DNA of 64,000 nt from positions 1 through 64,000 of the forward strand of contig CACAKN010000001.1 in NCBI GenBank assembly GCA_902533075.1, read 5' to 3'. A program made the translations under genes and the position numbers. Below, piece after piece: positions 53,907 through 62,635 of the stretch; positions within the stretch are counted from its first letter, which is position 1, and every line of letters starts with the position of its first letter. Source of the DNA: an uncultured Pelagibacteraceae bacterium (lineage in GTDB: Bacteria; Pseudomonadota; Alphaproteobacteria; Pelagibacterales; Pelagibacteraceae). The notes beneath the pieces are model-generated. The model saw only the letters and a program-made list of their open reading frames with translations. It was not told the DNA's origin and made no database searches.

Positions 53907-54499
53907 TATAAAAATAATATTTGAATATCTGTGTAAATCAATTCAATAGCAACAATTAAAATTGCTAATAAACCTGCCCAAGCTATCCATTTATATTTCT
54001 TGATCCAATTGGAAATAAGTGTAGCAGCAGTTGCCATTAGAACTATCGATAAAATTAAGCCAAATACTAATAAACCATAATGGTTGCCAGCAGCGCCTGC
54101 AACCCCTAAAACGTTATCTAAGCTCATTGTAAAATCAGCTAACAAAATAGTCCAAATAGCTTTTAAAAAACTTGAGTTATCAACCTTAATGTTGTCCTCG
54201 TGAACAGTGCCTTTAATGACATCTACATAAAGTTTGTAGACTATATAAAGAAGAAGTAATCCACCTAAAAATCTTAGACCAGTTATTTGCAATAAGTATG
54301 CTGTAAATAAAGTTAAAATTATTCTTAATACTACTGCCCCGCCAATACCCCAAAAAATAATTTTTTTTCTTTGTTCTAAAGGAAACTTAGATGCAACCAT
54401 TCCAATAATAATTGCATTATCCCCAGCTAAAACTAGATCAATTAAAATGATTTGGGTTAAAATAGTTAATTGTTCAGGAGAAAATAAATCAATTGGCAT
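53906..54499 (-). CDS. TerC-family integral membrane protein
   Basis: This 197-residue protein has seven membrane helices and the TerC signature acidic motifs LDLVLAGDNAIIIG-like (here LIDLVLAGDNAIIIGM) and TMSLDNVLGVAGAA. TerC/Alx proteins act in metal (manganese or tellurite) handling and help insertion or metalation of secreted proteins. It shares one base with the SDR start (TAATG) and overlaps the GMC gene by 11 bases. Confidence 0.9.
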   Translation of the reverse strand: MPIDLFSPEQLTILTQIILIDLVLAGDNAIIIGMVASKFPLEQRKKIIFWGIGGAVVLRIILTLFTAYLLQITGLRFLGGLLLLYIVYKLYVDVIKGTVHEDNIKVDNSSFLKAIWTILLADFTMSLDNVLGVAGAAGNHYGLLVFGLILSIVLMATAATLISNWIKKYKWIAWAGLLAILIVAIELIYTDIQILFL

Positions 54500-56093
54500 T
54501 ACTTCCTAGTATCATATCTGCGCCTTTTTCTGCAATCATTATTGTGGGTGCATTCGTGTTACCAGATGTGATATTAGGCATTATAGATGCATCTATAACT
54601 CTTAAATTTTGTAAACCATGAACTTTAAGCTCATCGTTAACCACAGAATTTTCATCATTTCCCATTTTACATGTGCCAACAGGATGAAAAATAGTTTGAG
54701 TAAATTTACTTCCTTCTTGAACAAGTTCTTCATCAGATTGAAAACTAGAGCCGGGTCTAAGTTCTTCAGGACTATATTTCCTAAAAGTTTCAGTATTGAA
54801 TACAATATCTCTTACCAATCTTAGTCCATCTGCAGCTACTTTTCTATCATCATCAGTTGATAAATAGTTCATTTTTATTTTTGGTTTTTCTCTACTATCG
54901 CTACTAATTATATTTATTTCTCCTCTACTTGTTGGTCTTATGTTTGCAACAGTTGGTGTAAATGCATGAAAATCATGTAGTGCAGCACCGCCAAGTTTAT
55001 CAGTGCTTATTGGCTGAACATGAAATTGTAAATTAGGTGTATCTCTTGATGAGTCACTTTTAGCAAATAAACAAAGTTGACTTGCACCCATTGTCATTGG
55101 ACCAGATCTATTTAATATAAACTCTAAGCCAATCATCAAATTTCCAAATAAACTATTAATCTTTTTATTTAATGATTTAATATTTTTGACTTTATAAACA
55201 GGTCTAAACATTAAATGGTCCTGCAAATTTTGACCAACACCTTTTAAATTTTTAACTATTTTAATACCTAAATTTGATAATTTTTCAATATTTCCTACAC
55301 CAGATGTTTGTAAAATTTGAGTAGACCCAATAGACCCTGCACTTAATAAAATTTCTTTGTTTGCACTAACTATATTGGTCTCATTGCCTTTCCAAAAAGA
55401 TACACTAACAGCTCTAGTTCCATTAAAATTTATTTTTTCTACATGACAATTTGTTTCAATCTTTAAATTTTTTCTTTTTTTAATTGGATTTAAATATCCA
55501 ACAGCAGCACTACACCTTAGACCGTTTTTTTCAGTAACTTGAAAATAACCACAACCGAAATTATCACCTTTGTTAAAATCATCAATTTTGGGAATTCCCT
55601 TTTCCTCAGCTGCATCCATAAATCTTTCTAATAGATCCAACTTAATTCTTGGATCAGAAACTGATAAAGGGCCATCATCACCATGATAGTCATCTTTACC
55701 TCTTTCTTGATTTTCTGATTTAATAAAATATGGAAGAACATCTTTCCAACCCCATCCTTTATTACCTAACTGACGCCAAATATTGTAGTCTTGCTCTTGA
55801 CCTCTTATATATAAAAGTCCGTTAATAGATGAACTTCCTCCCAGAGTTTTTCCTCTCGGATATGGAATTGACCTATTTGCCATAGTACTATCTGGTTCTG
55901 TTTTATAACACCAATCAACTTCAGGATTGTGCATTGTTTTATAATAGCCAACAGGTATATGAATCCAGGGATTGCTGTCTCTACCTCCTGCTTCTATTAA
56001 TAAAATTTTATTATTAGGATTTTCTGAGAGTCTATTAGCTAGAACACATCCAGCTGAACCAGCACCGATTATTATATAGTCAAAGTTTTCCAT
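54489..56093 (-). CDS. GMC-family flavoprotein alcohol dehydrogenase
   Basis: This 534-residue glucose-methanol-choline oxidoreductase resembles choline dehydrogenase (BetA). It has the FAD loop GAGSAGCVLANRLSE at the N-terminus, signature 1 GKTLGGSSSINGLLYIRG, signature 2 LLSAGSIGSTQIL and the active-site His in TIFHPVGTCKMG. The acceptor is probably a quinone or cytochrome. It is divergent from a TRAP transporter across a 124-base region with repeats. Isethionate dehydrogenase (IseJ) is also a GMC flavoprotein near TRAP genes, so isethionate is a candidate substrate besides choline-like alcohols. Confidence 0.88.
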   Translation of the reverse strand: MENFDYIIIGAGSAGCVLANRLSENPNNKILLIEAGGRDSNPWIHIPVGYYKTMHNPEVDWCYKTEPDSTMANRSIPYPRGKTLGGSSSINGLLYIRGQEQDYNIWRQLGNKGWGWKDVLPYFIKSENQERGKDDYHGDDGPLSVSDPRIKLDLLERFMDAAEEKGIPKIDDFNKGDNFGCGYFQVTEKNGLRCSAAVGYLNPIKKRKNLKIETNCHVEKINFNGTRAVSVSFWKGNETNIVSANKEILLSAGSIGSTQILQTSGVGNIEKLSNLGIKIVKNLKGVGQNLQDHLMFRPVYKVKNIKSLNKKINSLFGNLMIGLEFILNRSGPMTMGASQLCLFAKSDSSRDTPNLQFHVQPISTDKLGGAALHDFHAFTPTVANIRPTSRGEINIISSDSREKPKIKMNYLSTDDDRKVAADGLRLVRDIVFNTETFRKYSPEELRPGSSFQSDEELVQEGSKFTQTIFHPVGTCKMGNDENSVVNDELKVHGLQNLRVIDASIMPNITSGNTNAPTIMIAEKGADMILGSNAN

Positions 56094-56126
56094 TTGTAGT
56101 TGAATAGATATTTTAACTGTTATTAT

Positions 56127-56195
56127 TTACACTTAAATTACACAATTGTCACTTGTGTCAGCTTTGTTTTTCTGATTGTATGATCGCATTATAAT
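56127..56195. promoter_or_regulatory. Shared control region between GMC and TRAP genes
   Basis: Within the 124-base divergent gap, direct repeats TTACAC occur at 56127-56132 and 56138-56143, 11 bases apart. They run into an inverted repeat ACACAA (56140-56145) / TTGTGT (56153-56158). A -10-like TATAAT lies at 56190-56195, 23 bases before the TRAP start. A GAGGAAT ribosome site precedes the ATG. This looks like an operator-promoter for substrate-responsive control, inferred from pattern only. Confidence 0.5.
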
Positions 56196-56217
56196 TAACT
56201 AAACAAGAGGAATAATA

Positions 56218-57312
56218 ATGAAGAAAATCATTTCAATGTTATTTGCAACTATATTAGTGCTTGGATTTACTTCTAGTGCTAACGCTGCAAAAACACTAAA
56301 ATGTCAGACTGTTCTTAACACTAAGGCTGATGAAGTTAAAATGTTAAAGGACTTTACTGATACAGTAACAACTTTAACAAGTGGTTCTTTGAAATTTGAA
56401 ATTTTACCTGCTGGAGCAGTAGTTGGAGTTAAAGAAACTTTAGATGCTGTTGATAAAGGTTTAATTGATTGTGGATTTGCATGGACGCACTATTGGTCAG
56501 GTGATCATCCCGCTGCTATGTTATTTGGATCTCCAGTAGCTGGCGGTGGAGTTGGTATTGACAATATCGCTTTCCTATCATGGTTCCAATATGGTGGTGG
56601 TAAAGAATTATACGACCAACTATGGAAAGAAATGGGAAGAGACATTAAAGGATTTATGATTCAACCAGTTGGCCCAGAAGCTTTAGGTTGGTTTCCAAAA
56701 CCAATTAAAGATATGGCTGATTTTAGAAAATATAAATTTAGAACTCCTCCAGGAATTCCAGGACAAACTTATAAAGATATTGGTATAGCATCTGTTGCAA
56801 TGGGAGGTGGAGATATTCTGCCAGCACTTGAAGCAGGAACTATTGATGCTGCTGAATGGTGTTGTCCAAAACCAGATTTAACTTTTGGTTTCCAAAAAGT
56901 ATTAAAGCACTACTACCTACAAGGTTTACACCAAGTAGTTGTAAATGCTGACTTTTATATAACTGGAAAAACTTATAACGCCATGACTGCTCATGAGAAA
57001 AAGTCACTTGAAGTTGCAGCTAATGCTTCATTAGCTAAATCTTTAAGTTACAGAATCTATGAGAATGGAAAAGCTTTAAGAGAGTTAACTACTAAACATG
57101 GAGTAATTTTAGAAGATACACCTTCAGATTATTTCACAGAATATATGGCAGCTGCTTTAGCTTCTTTAAATAAAAATGCTGAACAAAATGCATTTTTTAA
57201 AAAAGTATATGACTCTATGAAAGAGTTTGCAGATATAGCAGTTCCTTACTGGAGTGGTGCTCAAATGTCTAATGCGAAGCTGGGAATGGCTCACGCGGCA
57301 ACATTAAAGTAA
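56218..57312 (+). CDS. TRAP transporter solute-binding protein
   Basis: This 364-residue periplasmic DctP/FcbT1-type solute receptor has a signal peptide (cleavage after SSANA). It shows LPAGAVVGVKETLDAVDKGLIDCGFAWTHYW-like substrate loop features (given in part: AVVGVKETLDAV) and the RTPPGIPGQTYKDIGI and AAEWCCPKP motifs. The mannitol/chloroaromatic-type subfamily fits the length. A perfect hairpin terminator after it suggests the receptor is made in excess over the membrane subunits. The ligand is unknown; an organic acid or sulfonate is expected. Confidence 0.92.
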   Translation: MKKIISMLFATILVLGFTSSANAAKTLKCQTVLNTKADEVKMLKDFTDTVTTLTSGSLKFEILPAGAVVGVKETLDAVDKGLIDCGFAWTHYWSGDHPAAMLFGSPVAGGGVGIDNIAFLSWFQYGGGKELYDQLWKEMGRDIKGFMIQPVGPEALGWFPKPIKDMADFRKYKFRTPPGIPGQTYKDIGIASVAMGGGDILPALEAGTIDAAEWCCPKPDLTFGFQKVLKHYYLQGLHQVVVNADFYITGKTYNAMTAHEKKSLEVAANASLAKSLSYRIYENGKALRELTTKHGVILEDTPSDYFTEYMAAALASLNKNAEQNAFFKKVYDSMKEFADIAVPYWSGAQMSNAKLGMAHAATLK

Positions 57313-57334
57313 TCAGTAATTAATCTTGATTTGA

Positions 57335-57368
57335 TTAGAGCGGACTTTAAAGTCCGCTCTAATTTTTT
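57335..57368 (+). terminator. Perfect hairpin between TRAP receptor and permease genes
   Basis: Bases 57335-57362 are a perfect 28-base palindrome with a GC-rich core (AGAGCGGACT and its complement), immediately followed by six Ts (57363-57368). It is an intrinsic terminator or partial attenuator lying inside the TRAP operon, 14 bases before the small-permease start. Confidence 0.9.
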
Positions 57369-57381
57369 ATACTAGAATTTT

Positions 57382-57996
57382 ATGGCAGACGAACCAGGTA
57401 AACTAGATATATCAGATGAAATGATTGCCGAAAGGCGAGGCGGTTCGGGAAAAATGCCTGATGATATGCCATTATGGATGGCTAAATCTATTACAAGTAT
57501 TGATAAATTTAGTAAATGGATTGGAAATATTGTTTGTTGGATATTGATGCCACTAATTTTTGCAATGACCTATGAAGTTCTTGCAAGAAAATTATTTTTA
57601 GCACCAACTATTTGGGCTTATGACATAAGTCGTTTTTTATATGGAGCACTTTTTATGTTGGGTGCTGGCTATGCACTTTCAAGAGGAGTTCATATAAGAG
57701 CAGATTTTTTATATAGAAATTTTAAAACAAAAAACCAAGGTTTAATTGATTTTTGGTTATATCTATTATTTTATTTTCCAGGTCTAATTGTTTTTCTTTA
57801 TATGACAATTGGATTTGTTGGAGAGTCAATCCAAAGAGGGGAAAGAGGCATGGATACAACATGGATGCCTTATATGTGGCCAATTAAAACTTGTTTACTC
57901 ATTGGTATAATATTTTTACTTGTTCAAGGAGTATCTGAGTTACTCAAAAGTTATTGGGCAGCTAAAAAAGGTGAGTGGCCCGGAGAGACTAAATGA
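57382..57996 (+). CDS. TRAP transporter small permease (DctQ type)
   Basis: This 204-residue protein has four membrane helices. It has an N-terminal cytoplasmic extension, a helix with NIVCWILMPLIFAMTYEVLAR, the AYDISRFLYGALFMLGAGYAL segment with the RGVHIRADFLY motif of FcbT2/DctQ proteins, and a C-terminal soluble tail. It overlaps the large permease by four bases. It pairs with the receptor upstream, separated by a hairpin terminator. Confidence 0.92.
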   Translation: MADEPGKLDISDEMIAERRGGSGKMPDDMPLWMAKSITSIDKFSKWIGNIVCWILMPLIFAMTYEVLARKLFLAPTIWAYDISRFLYGALFMLGAGYALSRGVHIRADFLYRNFKTKNQGLIDFWLYLLFYFPGLIVFLYMTIGFVGESIQRGERGMDTTWMPYMWPIKTCLLIGIIFLLVQGVSELLKSYWAAKKGEWPGETK

Positions 57997-59327
57997 TAGC
58001 TGAGTTTATAGATCCAGCAATTTTAGGTTTTATTCTTGTTGGTGTAATGCTATTTGCAATATTTGTAGGTTTTCCAATTTCATTTACATTAATTTTTTTA
58101 GGTTTCGTATTTGGTTATTTAGGATTTGGAAAATTAGTTTTTTATTTAATGACACTCCAGTTCTCTATGGTTATGACGGAGCAGACACTTGCCGCCGTTC
58201 CACTCTTTGTCTTTATGGGAATTATGATGGAACAAGCTGGATTAATGGAAAGATTGTTTTCAGCATTTCAAATGATGTTGGCAAAAGTTAAAGGATCTTT
58301 ATATTACGCAGTTTTATTTGTTTCTGTAATATTTGCTGCTGCAACAGGAATTGTTGGTGCTTCAGTGACAATCCTTGGAATTATGGCTGCAAAATCTATG
58401 AATAGATCTGGTTATGATGTGAGACTTGCTGCAGGTACAATTACAGCAGGTGGAACTTTAGGAATATTAATTCCACCAAGTATTATGTTAGTTGTTATGG
58501 GACCTATAATGGAAATTCCAGTAATAGATTTATTTGCTGCTGCAATTCTACCTGGAATTCTTCTTGCAAGTTTATATGCAGGTTACACAACGATTAGATG
58601 TATGATTAATCCTAAATTAGGACCAGTCATACCTGAAGACATGAGAGCTGCGAGCATGAAAGAAGTTTGGATTGAGTTCTTTCTTGGATTAGTACCTCCA
58701 GCTGCCTTAGTTTTTGCTGCACTAGGAAGTATCTTGTTTGGTTTTGCAACTCCAACAGAAGCAGCAGGATGTGGAGCTATGGGTGCTTTACTTCTTTCAT
58801 TAGCCTATAAAAAATTAACTCTTCCAAAGCTACAAGAAGCATTAGTTAAAACATTAGAGATAACTGCATTAATAATGGTTTTAGTAGCAGCTTCAAATTT
58901 TTTTGGTGCTGTTTTTGCAAGACTAGGAACACCAACTTTATTAACTGAATTTTTATTAGGTCTTGAAATGAACAAATATCTGATTCTAGCAATGGTAATG
59001 GTAATGATATTTTTATTAGGATGGCCTTTAGAATGGGTACCTATAGTAATGATTATTGTACCAATAATATTACCATTGATTGAGGCATTAGGATTTAATT
59101 TAACATGGTTTGCAATATTAGTTGCTGTCAATTTACAAACCGCCTGGTTATCACCACCAGTAGCTCTATCGGCTTATTTTTTAAAAGGTGTTGTTCCAGA
59201 GTGGGATCTTAAAGATATTTATTATGGAATGATGCAGTTTATGGTTTTACAGGTCATCGGATTAGTCTTAATAATTATATTTCCACAAATTGCACTTTGG
59301 ATGCCAACTCTCTTATATGGACAGTAG
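57993..59327 (+). CDS. TRAP transporter large permease (DctM type)
   Basis: This 444-residue sodium-coupled permease subunit has about 12 helices. It has the TLAAVPLFVFMGIMMEQAG motif, the first repeat hairpin with GASVTILGIMA and GGTLGILIPPSIMLVVMG, and the matching second-half segments FATPTEAAGCGA and LSPPVALSAYFLKGV. The four-base overlap with the small permease indicates coupled translation. Confidence 0.95.
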   Translation: MIAEFIDPAILGFILVGVMLFAIFVGFPISFTLIFLGFVFGYLGFGKLVFYLMTLQFSMVMTEQTLAAVPLFVFMGIMMEQAGLMERLFSAFQMMLAKVKGSLYYAVLFVSVIFAAATGIVGASVTILGIMAAKSMNRSGYDVRLAAGTITAGGTLGILIPPSIMLVVMGPIMEIPVIDLFAAAILPGILLASLYAGYTTIRCMINPKLGPVIPEDMRAASMKEVWIEFFLGLVPPAALVFAALGSILFGFATPTEAAGCGAMGALLLSLAYKKLTLPKLQEALVKTLEITALIMVLVAASNFFGAVFARLGTPTLLTEFLLGLEMNKYLILAMVMVMIFLLGWPLEWVPIVMIIVPIILPLIEALGFNLTWFAILVAVNLQTAWLSPPVALSAYFLKGVVPEWDLKDIYYGMMQFMVLQVIGLVLIIIFPQIALWMPTLLYGQ

Positions 59328-59352
59328 AAAATATAAGTTTTATATTGTTTAG

Positions 59353-60810
59353 GTGAGTCAGCAAAAAATAAAAAAAGATCTTTTGAATTGGGATTTAGTT
59401 ACTGTAAATCCAAGTAATAAGAATTGGGATTGGAAAGATTTATTTTGTTTTTGGGGTATAAATATTCAAAGTGTGATTGGCTTTTCATTAATTACATCTT
59501 TATATTTAATTTATAATCTTAATTCATTTGTAGTATTTTTTGGGACTATTTTAGGCTCACTATTAGTGTATTTTTTTTCAAATTTAATTGGTAAGCCTTC
59601 ACAAAAATTTGGTTTACCTTTTGTCGTTTTATTAAGATCATCTTTAGGTTTTAGGGGAGCTAAATATTTTGGCCTGGTAAGATTTATTGTTGGAATTTTT
59701 ATGTTTGGTATTCAAACATATTTTTTATCGAAAGCTTTTGGATATCTGATCAGAATTTTAATTTTTTATTTTGAACCCTTGTTTCTTGATCATGAGATAT
59801 TTTTGTCCTTTTTTTTAGGAATGAATGTTATTGATTGGAGTGCGATAACTATCTCTATTTTATTTCAAACTTTTTTGTTTAGCTTAGGTATGAATTTTAA
59901 TAAAAAAATAATTATTTTTTCAGCTGTATCAGTTTACCTTGGAATGCTTTTATTTTTCCTCTCCGTTTTGTTAAGTGATGTAAAATTTTCTTCTAGTGCG
60001 TTTATAGAAATATTGGACTTTGGAAATTTTGTTGATAAAAATAATTTAAGTCCACTTGTTACTGTAACAGGAACTATTTTTGCATATTTCTCTATTATCA
60101 TTTTAACCTTTGGAGACTTTACTCGTTATACTAAATCTGAAAAAGAATTGAAAAAAGGAAACCTTAGTTTAATACTAAATTTAATTATATTTTCATTTTT
60201 TGCTTTATTTATCGTTTCAGGTGTTGATGCTTTTTTAAAAGAAAATCAACAGAATCTGTCTAGAATTTTAACCAACCCTACAGATATAATTGGTAAATTA
60301 GATAATTTATTGATTACAAACTTAGGTTTAATTTTTATTATTATCGCATCTGCATCAACTAATTTGATAGCTAATTTCATACCCTCTCAATATACTTTGA
60401 TTAACTTAATTCCATCATCTTTAACATTGAAAAGTGCTGGTGTTATAATCGCAATCCTTGGTTTTTTTGTTGGAATATTTTGGTTAGTTTATTTAAGTCA
60501 AATTGGAATTTTATCTTTAATAGACACGTTTGGTGCCTTTTTTGGTCCATTATTTGGATTAATGATCTCAGATTTTTATTTAATAAAAAAAGAAAAATTA
60601 ATTAATAAGGATATATATTCTTTAGAAAAAAATGGATCTTACTATTTTACTGGTGGTTGGCACATCAAAGGTATTTATTCTTTAATAATTGGTTTTATCT
60701 TCTCTGCATCAACAATATGGAATATTAACCTGAACTTTTTGCAGTCTTTTTCATGGATTATAGGTGCTTTTGTTACGGGCTTTATTTATTATCTTTTAGC
60801 TAAAGATTAG
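59353..60810 (+). CDS. NCS1-type permease (cytosine/hydantoin-like)
   Basis: This 485-residue protein has 12 helices and begins with the NCS1-typical soluble start and WKDLFCFWGINIQSVIGFSL. RSSLGFRGAKYFGLVRFIVG and ILTFGDFTRYTKSEKE are also characteristic. NCS1 carriers import nucleobases, hydantoins or thiamin-related compounds. The start is a GTG at 59353, with AGG directly upstream. It follows the TRAP operon by 25 bases and is four bases ahead of an SDR gene, so a joint catabolic role is possible. The substrate is unknown. Confidence 0.85.
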   Translation: MSQQKIKKDLLNWDLVTVNPSNKNWDWKDLFCFWGINIQSVIGFSLITSLYLIYNLNSFVVFFGTILGSLLVYFFSNLIGKPSQKFGLPFVVLLRSSLGFRGAKYFGLVRFIVGIFMFGIQTYFLSKAFGYLIRILIFYFEPLFLDHEIFLSFFLGMNVIDWSAITISILFQTFLFSLGMNFNKKIIIFSAVSVYLGMLLFFLSVLLSDVKFSSSAFIEILDFGNFVDKNNLSPLVTVTGTIFAYFSIIILTFGDFTRYTKSEKELKKGNLSLILNLIIFSFFALFIVSGVDAFLKENQQNLSRILTNPTDIIGKLDNLLITNLGLIFIIIASASTNLIANFIPSQYTLINLIPSSLTLKSAGVIIAILGFFVGIFWLVYLSQIGILSLIDTFGAFFGPLFGLMISDFYLIKKEKLINKDIYSLEKNGSYYFTGGWHIKGIYSLIIGFIFSASTIWNINLNFLQSFSWIIGAFVTGFIYYLLAKD

Positions 60811-60814
60811 TTTA

Positions 60815-61567
60815 ATGGAAAAAAATAAATTTGATTTTAAAAATAGAACTGCTGTTATTACAGGTGGAGCCCAAGGATTTGGACTAGACATTGCCAAAAG
60901 ATTTTTAGAATCAGGCGGGAAGGTAATAATTTGGGATATTGATTCAAAACTTTTAAAGGAAGCTATTCAAATAACAAATCATTCTAATTTAAAATCAGAT
61001 ATAGTGGATGTATCAAATTACCAAGATGTTGAAACAGCTGTTTCAAAAATCTTAAAAAATAATAAAATTGATATCTTAATAAATAACGCTGGAATAACAG
61101 GACCAACTATGCCCTTGTGGGAGTATGACTTAAATATGTGGAATGAAATTATAAAGATAAATTTAATGGGAACTTTTAATTGTTGTAGAGCAATAGTACC
61201 AAATATGATTAAGAACGATTATGGTAGAATTGTCAATGTAGCCTCTGTAGCTGGAAAAGATGGAAATGCAAATGCTAGTGCATATAGCTCAGGTAAAGCA
61301 GGAGCAATTGGATTAACAAAATCCCTAGGAAAAGAGCTAGCAGATAAAAATATAGCTGTAAATGCTGTAACACCAGCAGGTGCAAAAACGAGAATTCTAG
61401 ATCAAATGAGTAAAGAACATGTGCAAAGAATGCTGTCCAAAGTCCCTAGAGGTAGATTTCTTGAAATTGAAGAGTTCACTTCTTTAGTCTGCTGGTTATC
61501 CTCAGAGGAGAATACCTTCTCTACTGCTGCTGTTTTTGATATTAGTGGAGGGCGTTCGACCTATTAG
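60815..61567 (+). CDS. Short-chain dehydrogenase/reductase (FabG-like)
   Basis: This 250-residue classical SDR has TGGAQGFG (about 16-23), NNAGITG (about 88-94), the catalytic Ser in VASVAGKDG and YSSGK. The ending FDISGGRSTY departs slightly from the common VDGG end. Its position after NCS1 and TRAP genes suggests oxidation of an imported alcohol rather than fatty-acid synthesis. Its stop overlaps the stop of a 45-residue ORF on the other strand. Confidence 0.9.
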   Translation: MEKNKFDFKNRTAVITGGAQGFGLDIAKRFLESGGKVIIWDIDSKLLKEAIQITNHSNLKSDIVDVSNYQDVETAVSKILKNNKIDILINNAGITGPTMPLWEYDLNMWNEIIKINLMGTFNCCRAIVPNMIKNDYGRIVNVASVAGKDGNANASAYSSGKAGAIGLTKSLGKELADKNIAVNAVTPAGAKTRILDQMSKEHVQRMLSKVPRGRFLEIEEFTSLVCWLSSEENTFSTAAVFDISGGRSTY

Positions 61568-61701
61568 CTACGAGGTTTTAGCTCAACTATCTTTAAAGTA
61601 TTAGCTTTTGCTCGACTAAATTTTACATCTTTTGACATGACAGGAGCAAAAATCATGATTGACCAGTAAATAAGTAGTATAAAAATTGAAATTGTCTTCA
61701 T
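61564..61701 (-). CDS. Small membrane protein, 45 residues
   Basis: ATG at 61701 to TAA at 61564-61566. It has one N-terminal hydrophobic helix (TISIFILLIYWSIMIFAPVM) that could be an anchor or signal peptide, then a basic tail (SRAKANTLKIVELKPRS). It overlaps the convergent SDR stop. No family is recognised, and it is only moderately supported. Confidence 0.4.
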   Translation of the reverse strand: MKTISIFILLIYWSIMIFAPVMSKDVKFSRAKANTLKIVELKPRS

Positions 61702-61780
61702 ATTTGAGATATAGAACTAAATATTGATTTTTGGATGTTTAAATCTTGTCAAAATAATGTATTAAGAAATTTTTTAAAAA

Positions 61781-62437
61781 ATGTTTATGAAACTTTTATT
61801 CAAAATTTTAGTAACCTTACTTTTAACTACTTATATTTCGTTAGCAGATGAAATAAAAATATTCGATTTTACTGAGACTGAACTTTCAAATTTGGAAGTA
61901 AGAAAGGTAAGGGGAGCAGATAATAAAACTTATTATACTGTCGGAACCAATGAAAATGGAGCTTTTTTAAAATCAGTTGCTGATAATGCTGCCTCAGGTC
62001 TGGGTAAAGAAATCAAAATTGATTTAAACAAGACACCATTCATTAATATTACATGGAAAATTGAAAAAGATTTATCTGGTATAAAAGAAAATACAAAAAA
62101 AGGCCATGATTATGCAGCAAGAGTTTTTGTGATAAAAAAGACAGGTGCAACACTGCTTTCAAATAGAGCGATTAATTATGTATTTTCTAGTAACAACGAT
62201 GTTGGAGCAAATTTTCCAAGTCCTTACACGAAAAAATCAATAGACAATGTTTTGGCTAGTACGAAAGAAAATTTAAATGAATGGATAACTGTCAAAGCAA
62301 ATGTTAAAGAAGATTTTAAGAGATTTCATGACTTAGAGGTTAATGAACTTGATGGATTAGCTATTATGTCAGATACAGACAATTCAAAGATGAAATCTAT
62401 CGCTTATTTTCAAAATATTTACTTTTCTTCTCAATAA
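61781..62437 (+). CDS. Secreted DUF3047 protein
   Basis: This 218-residue protein has a signal peptide (about residues 1-22, ending YISLADE) and a beta-rich domain. The DUF3047 segments are ASGLGKEIKIDLNKTPFINITWKIE, HDYAARVFVI and LDGLAIMSDTDNSK (quoted in parts of fewer than 20 residues where needed: INITWKIE, DYAARVFV, AIMSDTDN). The fold may bind carbohydrates or lipids in the periplasm. The second ATG at 61787 (MKLLFK) is an equally good start. No operon partner is clear. Confidence 0.82.
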   Translation: MFMKLLFKILVTLLLTTYISLADEIKIFDFTETELSNLEVRKVRGADNKTYYTVGTNENGAFLKSVADNAASGLGKEIKIDLNKTPFINITWKIEKDLSGIKENTKKGHDYAARVFVIKKTGATLLSNRAINYVFSSNNDVGANFPSPYTKKSIDNVLASTKENLNEWITVKANVKEDFKRFHDLEVNELDGLAIMSDTDNSKMKSIAYFQNIYFSSQ

Positions 62438-62578
62438 TTAAAATTTTAAATACTTTTTTAAAGCTATATTAAACATAGCGAGAATGATCGCTACAATTAC
62501 ATCTTCCAAAGGACTAGCTTGCGGATAACCAAAGTTCCATGCAACTACCAATACTAGCCAAATAACAAAAATATTCAT
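62438..62578 (-). CDS. Small membrane protein, 46 residues
   Basis: ATG at 62578 to TAA at 62438-62440. It has two short hydrophobic stretches (IFVIWLVLVVAWNFGYP and DVIVAIILAMFNIALKK) separated by an acidic turn (QASPLED). It begins the base after the DUF3047 stop on the opposite strand. The well-formed helices and the Trp/Pro/Glu turn suggest a true gene. No family is recognised. Confidence 0.5.
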   Translation of the reverse strand: MNIFVIWLVLVVAWNFGYPQASPLEDVIVAIILAMFNIALKKYLKF

Positions 62579-62635
62579 AATAATACTTCTACCTTAGTTT
62601 ATATAAAAGATTAAATTTTTTGATATAATAAAAAT

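Noticed and set aside
58805-59131. 108-residue minus-strand ORF inside the TRAP large permease gene
   Set aside because: It is fully antisense to a conserved membrane protein and its Thr/Ile/Asn-rich translation has no recognisable motif.
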